A stretch of 6,042 bases of DNA from Dehalococcoidales bacterium (GTDB lineage: Bacteria; Chloroflexota; Dehalococcoidia; Dehalococcoidales; DAOVUZ01). Made by a program: the position numbers and the translations under genes. Shown in pieces: positions 5,816 through 6,042 of the stretch (positions are counted from its first letter, which is position 1; each line of letters starts with the position of its first letter). Location: NCBI GenBank assembly GCA_030632305.1, contig DAOVUZ010000041.1:1-6042 (forward strand), in the 5' to 3' direction. The notes under the pieces were generated by a model that did not search any database, was not told where the DNA came from, and was given only the letters and a program-made list of their open reading frames with translations.

Positions 5816-6042
5816 TTCTTCTTCTCCTTCCGTTTTTTCTCGGCAGGCATTTTCTCTACGGCCTCCGCCAAACTCGGCGTATCGGCTTTACGATTATCGG
5901 TAACATAAAAGCCACTCCCTTTGAAAATAACAGGAATGGAGTGAATGACACGGCGAGCCTTTCCCTGACATTCAGGACACACTGATATCGGATCCTCATC
6001 GAAACCCTGCTTCCTTTCAAAGCGAAAGTGACAAAGGCCGCA
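5812..6042 (-). CDS. FmdB-family zinc-ribbon protein (5' end missing)
   Basis: This frame is open from the window edge to a TGA at 5814-5812, giving 76 visible residues. It begins CGLCHFRFERKQ and continues with a CPEC pair (22-25), then RRVIHSIPVIFKGSGFYVTDNR (30-51). The two CxxC pairs followed by IFKGSGFYVTDNR are the pattern of the FmdB/CxxC_CxxC_SSSS regulatory-protein family, which normally starts with a short MPxYEYxC segment. Only about six or seven residues should be missing. The C terminus is strongly charged and ends in a Lys-rich tail, KKRKEKKK, whose codons also supply the ribosome binding site of dtd. Family members bind zinc through the four Cys; their cellular role is poorly defined. 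It overlaps dtd by four bases. Confidence 0.88.
   Translation of the reverse strand, partial: CGLCHFRFERKQGFDEDPISVCPECQGKARRVIHSIPVIFKGSGFYVTDNRKADTPSLAEAVEKMPAEKKRKEKKK

Overview
The window looks like ordinary chromosomal sequence of a bacterium with moderate GC content, tightly packed genes and frequent GTG and TTG starts. Protein flavour (MiaB, NadC, and the CbiM/PDGLE/CbiQ/CbiO set) suggests an uncultured Chloroflexota, perhaps near Dehalococcoidia. That assignment is from memory of the families, is weak, and has not been checked. I see no mobile element, CRISPR array, rRNA or tRNA, and no sign of recent transfer.

Left arm, + strand: the 3' part of miaB (tRNA methylthiotransferase, cut by the window edge), then yajC (Sec accessory protein, TTG start), then nadC (quinolinate phosphoribosyltransferase). 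The three are nearly contiguous and probably co-transcribed. nadC has no ATG, GTG or TTG at the position the protein family demands. The best start is an ATT at 1403, just after the yajC stop.

Right arm, - strand, read from right to left: a partial FmdB-type zinc-ribbon gene and dtd (D-aminoacyl-tRNA deacylase), overlapping by 4 bases. Then comes a Fur-family regulator with its own recognisable promoter, followed by a four-gene cobalt/nickel energy-coupling-factor importer: cbiM (substrate-binding membrane subunit), a small PDGLE-domain protein in the cbiN position, cbiQ (transmembrane coupling subunit) and cbiO (ATPase). The arms converge at 2272-2275, where the stop codons of nadC and cbiO overlap.

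The most interesting regulatory signal is a TTGCAA-type inverted repeat found twice: over the -35 box of the fur promoter (5322-5343) and in the 71-base gap before cbiM (4818-4841). The two copies align without gaps and in the same orientation relative to their genes. This suggests that the Fur-family protein, probably sensing nickel or cobalt, controls both itself and the importer. The half-sites resemble the Nur box of Streptomyces, but the spacing differs. I found no evidence of a wholly new system; the window is a compact metal-uptake locus next to housekeeping genes.
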